Source of the DNA: Pedobacter roseus
GTDB taxonomy: Bacteria; Bacteroidota; Bacteroidia; Sphingobacteriales; Sphingobacteriaceae
Direction: 5' to 3'
Length of the DNA stretch: 64,000 nt
Assembly (NCBI RefSeq): GCF_014395225.1
Contig: NZ_CP060723.1
Span: 5,518,001-5,582,000, forward strand
The translations under genes were made by a program, and so were the position numbers. The notes below the pieces were generated by a model. It saw only the letters and a list, made by a program, of their open reading frames with translations. It did not search any database and was not told where the DNA came from. This document shows, piece by piece, positions 62,681 through 64,000 of this stretch. Numbering within the stretch: position 1 is the stretch's first letter; each line of letters begins with the position of its first letter.

Positions 62681-63430
62681 ATGGCTAAGAACATTTATTT
62701 TGCTTCCGATTTTCATTTAGGCACGCCAAATTATGCCGAAAGCCGTGCCCGTGAAGCGCGTATTGTAAGCTGGTTGGATTTTATAACGCCAAATTGTAGT
62801 GAACTCTTTTTAATGGGCGATATTTTCGATTTTTGGTTCGAATATGCCACTGTAGTGCCGAAAGGTTTTATCCGCTTGCAGGGTAAACTGGCCTCCATGG
62901 CCGATGCAGGAATCAAGATCTACTTTTTTAAAGGTAACCACGACATGTGGGTGCGCGATTATTTTACCCGGGAAATCGGGATGGAAATTATCAGTGATGA
63001 GCTGATTATTGAACGTGGTGGGAAGAAATTTTACCTGCACCATGGCGATGGTTTGGGGCCTGGAGATAATAAGTATAAATTTTTGAGGAAAATTTTTAGA
63101 AGTAAGGTTTGCCAATGGTTGTTTGCACGTTTGCACCCTAATTTGGGTATTGGTATAGCCAATGGCTGGAGCAGGGGGAGCAGGGCCGCGCAGACTGAAA
63201 AGGAAGTATTTTTGGGCGAGGATAAAGAATGGCTGGCTATTTATGCCAAAGAAGAGTTGCAGAAAGCCCATTTTGATTACTTTATTTTTGGGCACAGGCA
63301 CCTGCCGCTCGATATTGATTTGGGCAATGGGAGCAGGTATGTAAATATTGGCGAGTGGCTCAACTATAGTTCTTATGGGGTTTTTGACGGTGAGAATTTA
63401 AGACTTGAATACTATAGCCCAAAACCGTAA
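62681..63430 (+). CDS. lpxH: UDP-2,3-diacylglucosamine diphosphatase-like phosphoesterase
   Basis: From the ATG at 62681 (MAKNIYFASDFHLGTP) the protein has 249 residues; 20 upstream in-frame residues come from repeat DNA. Metal blocks are ASDFHLG, LMGDIFDFWFEY, FKGNHDMW, YLHHGDGLGPGDNKYKFL and FGHRHLPLDI. The GDIFDFWF and HHGDGLGPGDNKYK text is that of LpxH, which hydrolyses UDP-2,3-diacylglucosamine to lipid X in lipid A synthesis at the inner membrane. The gene is monocistronic. Confidence 0.88.
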   Translation: MAKNIYFASDFHLGTPNYAESRAREARIVSWLDFITPNCSELFLMGDIFDFWFEYATVVPKGFIRLQGKLASMADAGIKIYFFKGNHDMWVRDYFTREIGMEIISDELIIERGGKKFYLHHGDGLGPGDNKYKFLRKIFRSKVCQWLFARLHPNLGIGIANGWSRGSRAAQTEKEVFLGEDKEWLAIYAKEELQKAHFDYFIFGHRHLPLDIDLGNGSRYVNIGEWLNYSSYGVFDGENLRLEYYSPKP

Positions 63431-63893
63431 TGCTTTTTGATTTTGGAAAGCAAAGTCTGTAGCATTTATTTAATGTTGTTCGGGCTTTACGTTGTAGTCC
63501 CGATTAGAAAAAAATCGGGAGCTGCCACTGCATCCGATAGCTATCGGATCCCGTTTAGGTACCCCGGTTTCTGCTGCTATTTAGGGTTGCAATGTGCCTA
63601 AAATGCACCTCCCTTTGTATCTAAACCCGATAGAACGTAAAGCCCGGAGCACGAAACGTAGCGAGGCCTTGAAGTGATAGCGGGACTACCGGCCGCCACT
63701 GGCACTTCACCCTTCATTTTCTAATTTTTATAAAACCATTCCTTTGCTTAATGTTGCTACAGTTAACCGATTTAAACAGTTAACCAATTAACCATTCTCC
63801 CCAAACAAACTAATTCAGCTTTTTTCCTTATTTTTGCATTTCCTGAATTTTTGGGTCTATGCCAACCGTCAGGAAATTTCAACAAGAATAAAT
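63431..63893. other. Gene-free region with a nested palindrome cluster
   Basis: No gene is visible in these 463 bp between lpxH and prfA. The stretch 63481-63700 is filled by nested inverted repeats (separate entry). The last 190 bp are AT-rich and must hold the prfA promoter. Confidence 0.7.
63481..63689. repeat. Nested palindromic repeat element, type 4
   Basis: CGGGCTTTACGTT (63481-63493) is exactly complementary to 63634-63646. GTAGTCCCG (63494-63502) faces CGGGACTAC (63681-63689). Inside are a TCCCGATT/AATCGGGA hairpin (63498-63520) and a perfect 18-bp palindrome ATCCGATAGCTATCGGAT (63532-63549). Confidence 0.85.
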
Positions 63894-64000
63894 ATGTTAG
63901 ATAAATTAGAAGCTATAAAGCTGCGTTGGGAAGATGTGGAAGAATCGTTGAGCAATCCGGATGTAATTCAGGATATGAAACGTTTTGCGGCTTTAAATAA
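63894..64000 (+). CDS. prfA: Peptide chain release factor 1 (start only)
   Basis: Only the first 35 codons fall inside the window. The text MLDKLEAIKLRWEDVEESLS then NPDVIQDMKRFAALNK is the typical N-terminus of Bacteroidota RF1, which recognises UAA and UAG stops. The rest lies beyond the right edge, so the GGQ motif cannot be checked. Confidence 0.85.
   Translation, partial: MLDKLEAIKLRWEDVEESLSNPDVIQDMKRFAALN

Overview
The window reads as ordinary chromosome from a Sphingobacteriaceae member (Pedobacter-like Bacteroidota). Evidence: three SusC/SusD outer-membrane pairs, AT-rich intergenic DNA with weak Shine-Dalgarno signals, secreted S41 and S9 peptidases, the futalosine (menaquinone) genes mqnB/mqnD, the Bacteroidota-type NagB fused to a PIG-L domain, and short palindromic repeats between genes. 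No tRNA, rRNA, insertion sequence, prophage or CRISPR array was seen.

Layout. 1-2.6 kb: the 5' part of a DNA modification/repair radical SAM gene, a two-TM protein, an HD hydrolase and an XRE regulator, all on the minus strand. 2.9-7.5 kb: three small double-glycine-leader peptides, each followed by its own terminator hairpin, then an HlyD adaptor and a C39-peptidase ABC exporter that overlap by 4 bp; this is a self-contained peptide-secretion locus with no tailoring enzyme. 7.5-20.3 kb: housekeeping and signalling genes (THUMP-methyltransferase, DUF3127 protein, a kinase/regulator pair, mqnB-mqnD, queD-folE, fabD, a giant NtrY-like kinase). 20.4-29.4 kb: a coiled-coil membrane protein, then an amino-sugar/peptidoglycan block (GHL10 hydrolase, LacI regulator, NagX-like transmembrane protein, NagB-PIG-L, AnmK). 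29.6-46.1 kb: three SusCD pairs without adjacent hydrolases, with a DeoR-type regulator between the first and second; the first SusD is frameshifted at a run of five G. 46.2-64 kb: phosphoesterase/PQQ-propeller fusion, beta-barrel protein, S41 protease, a GH29-GH92-GH2 glycan-degradation set, a flavin ferredoxin reductase with its 2Fe-2S ferredoxin, prolyl oligopeptidase, LpxH, and the start of prfA at the right edge.

How the parts work together. The exporter block should cleave the three leaders behind their glycines and secrete Cys-free, Gly/Ser-rich cores that all begin with GLF. The second and third SusC promoters share 10-bp-phased TGCG repeats in two boxes at nearly identical spacing, and a weaker version precedes the first. 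This suggests one regulator, most simply the DeoR protein encoded next to them, controls these uptake systems. The three glycosidases (fucosidase, alpha-mannosidase, GH2 mannosidase/glucosaminidase-like) fit trimming of N-glycan-type host or plant glycans.

The most promising undescribed material is the peptide-export locus, the shared phased operator of the SusC genes, the G-run frameshift in susD, and a set of dispersed palindromes, two copies of which match each other in opposite orientation. All function calls come from reading motifs by eye; no database search was run.
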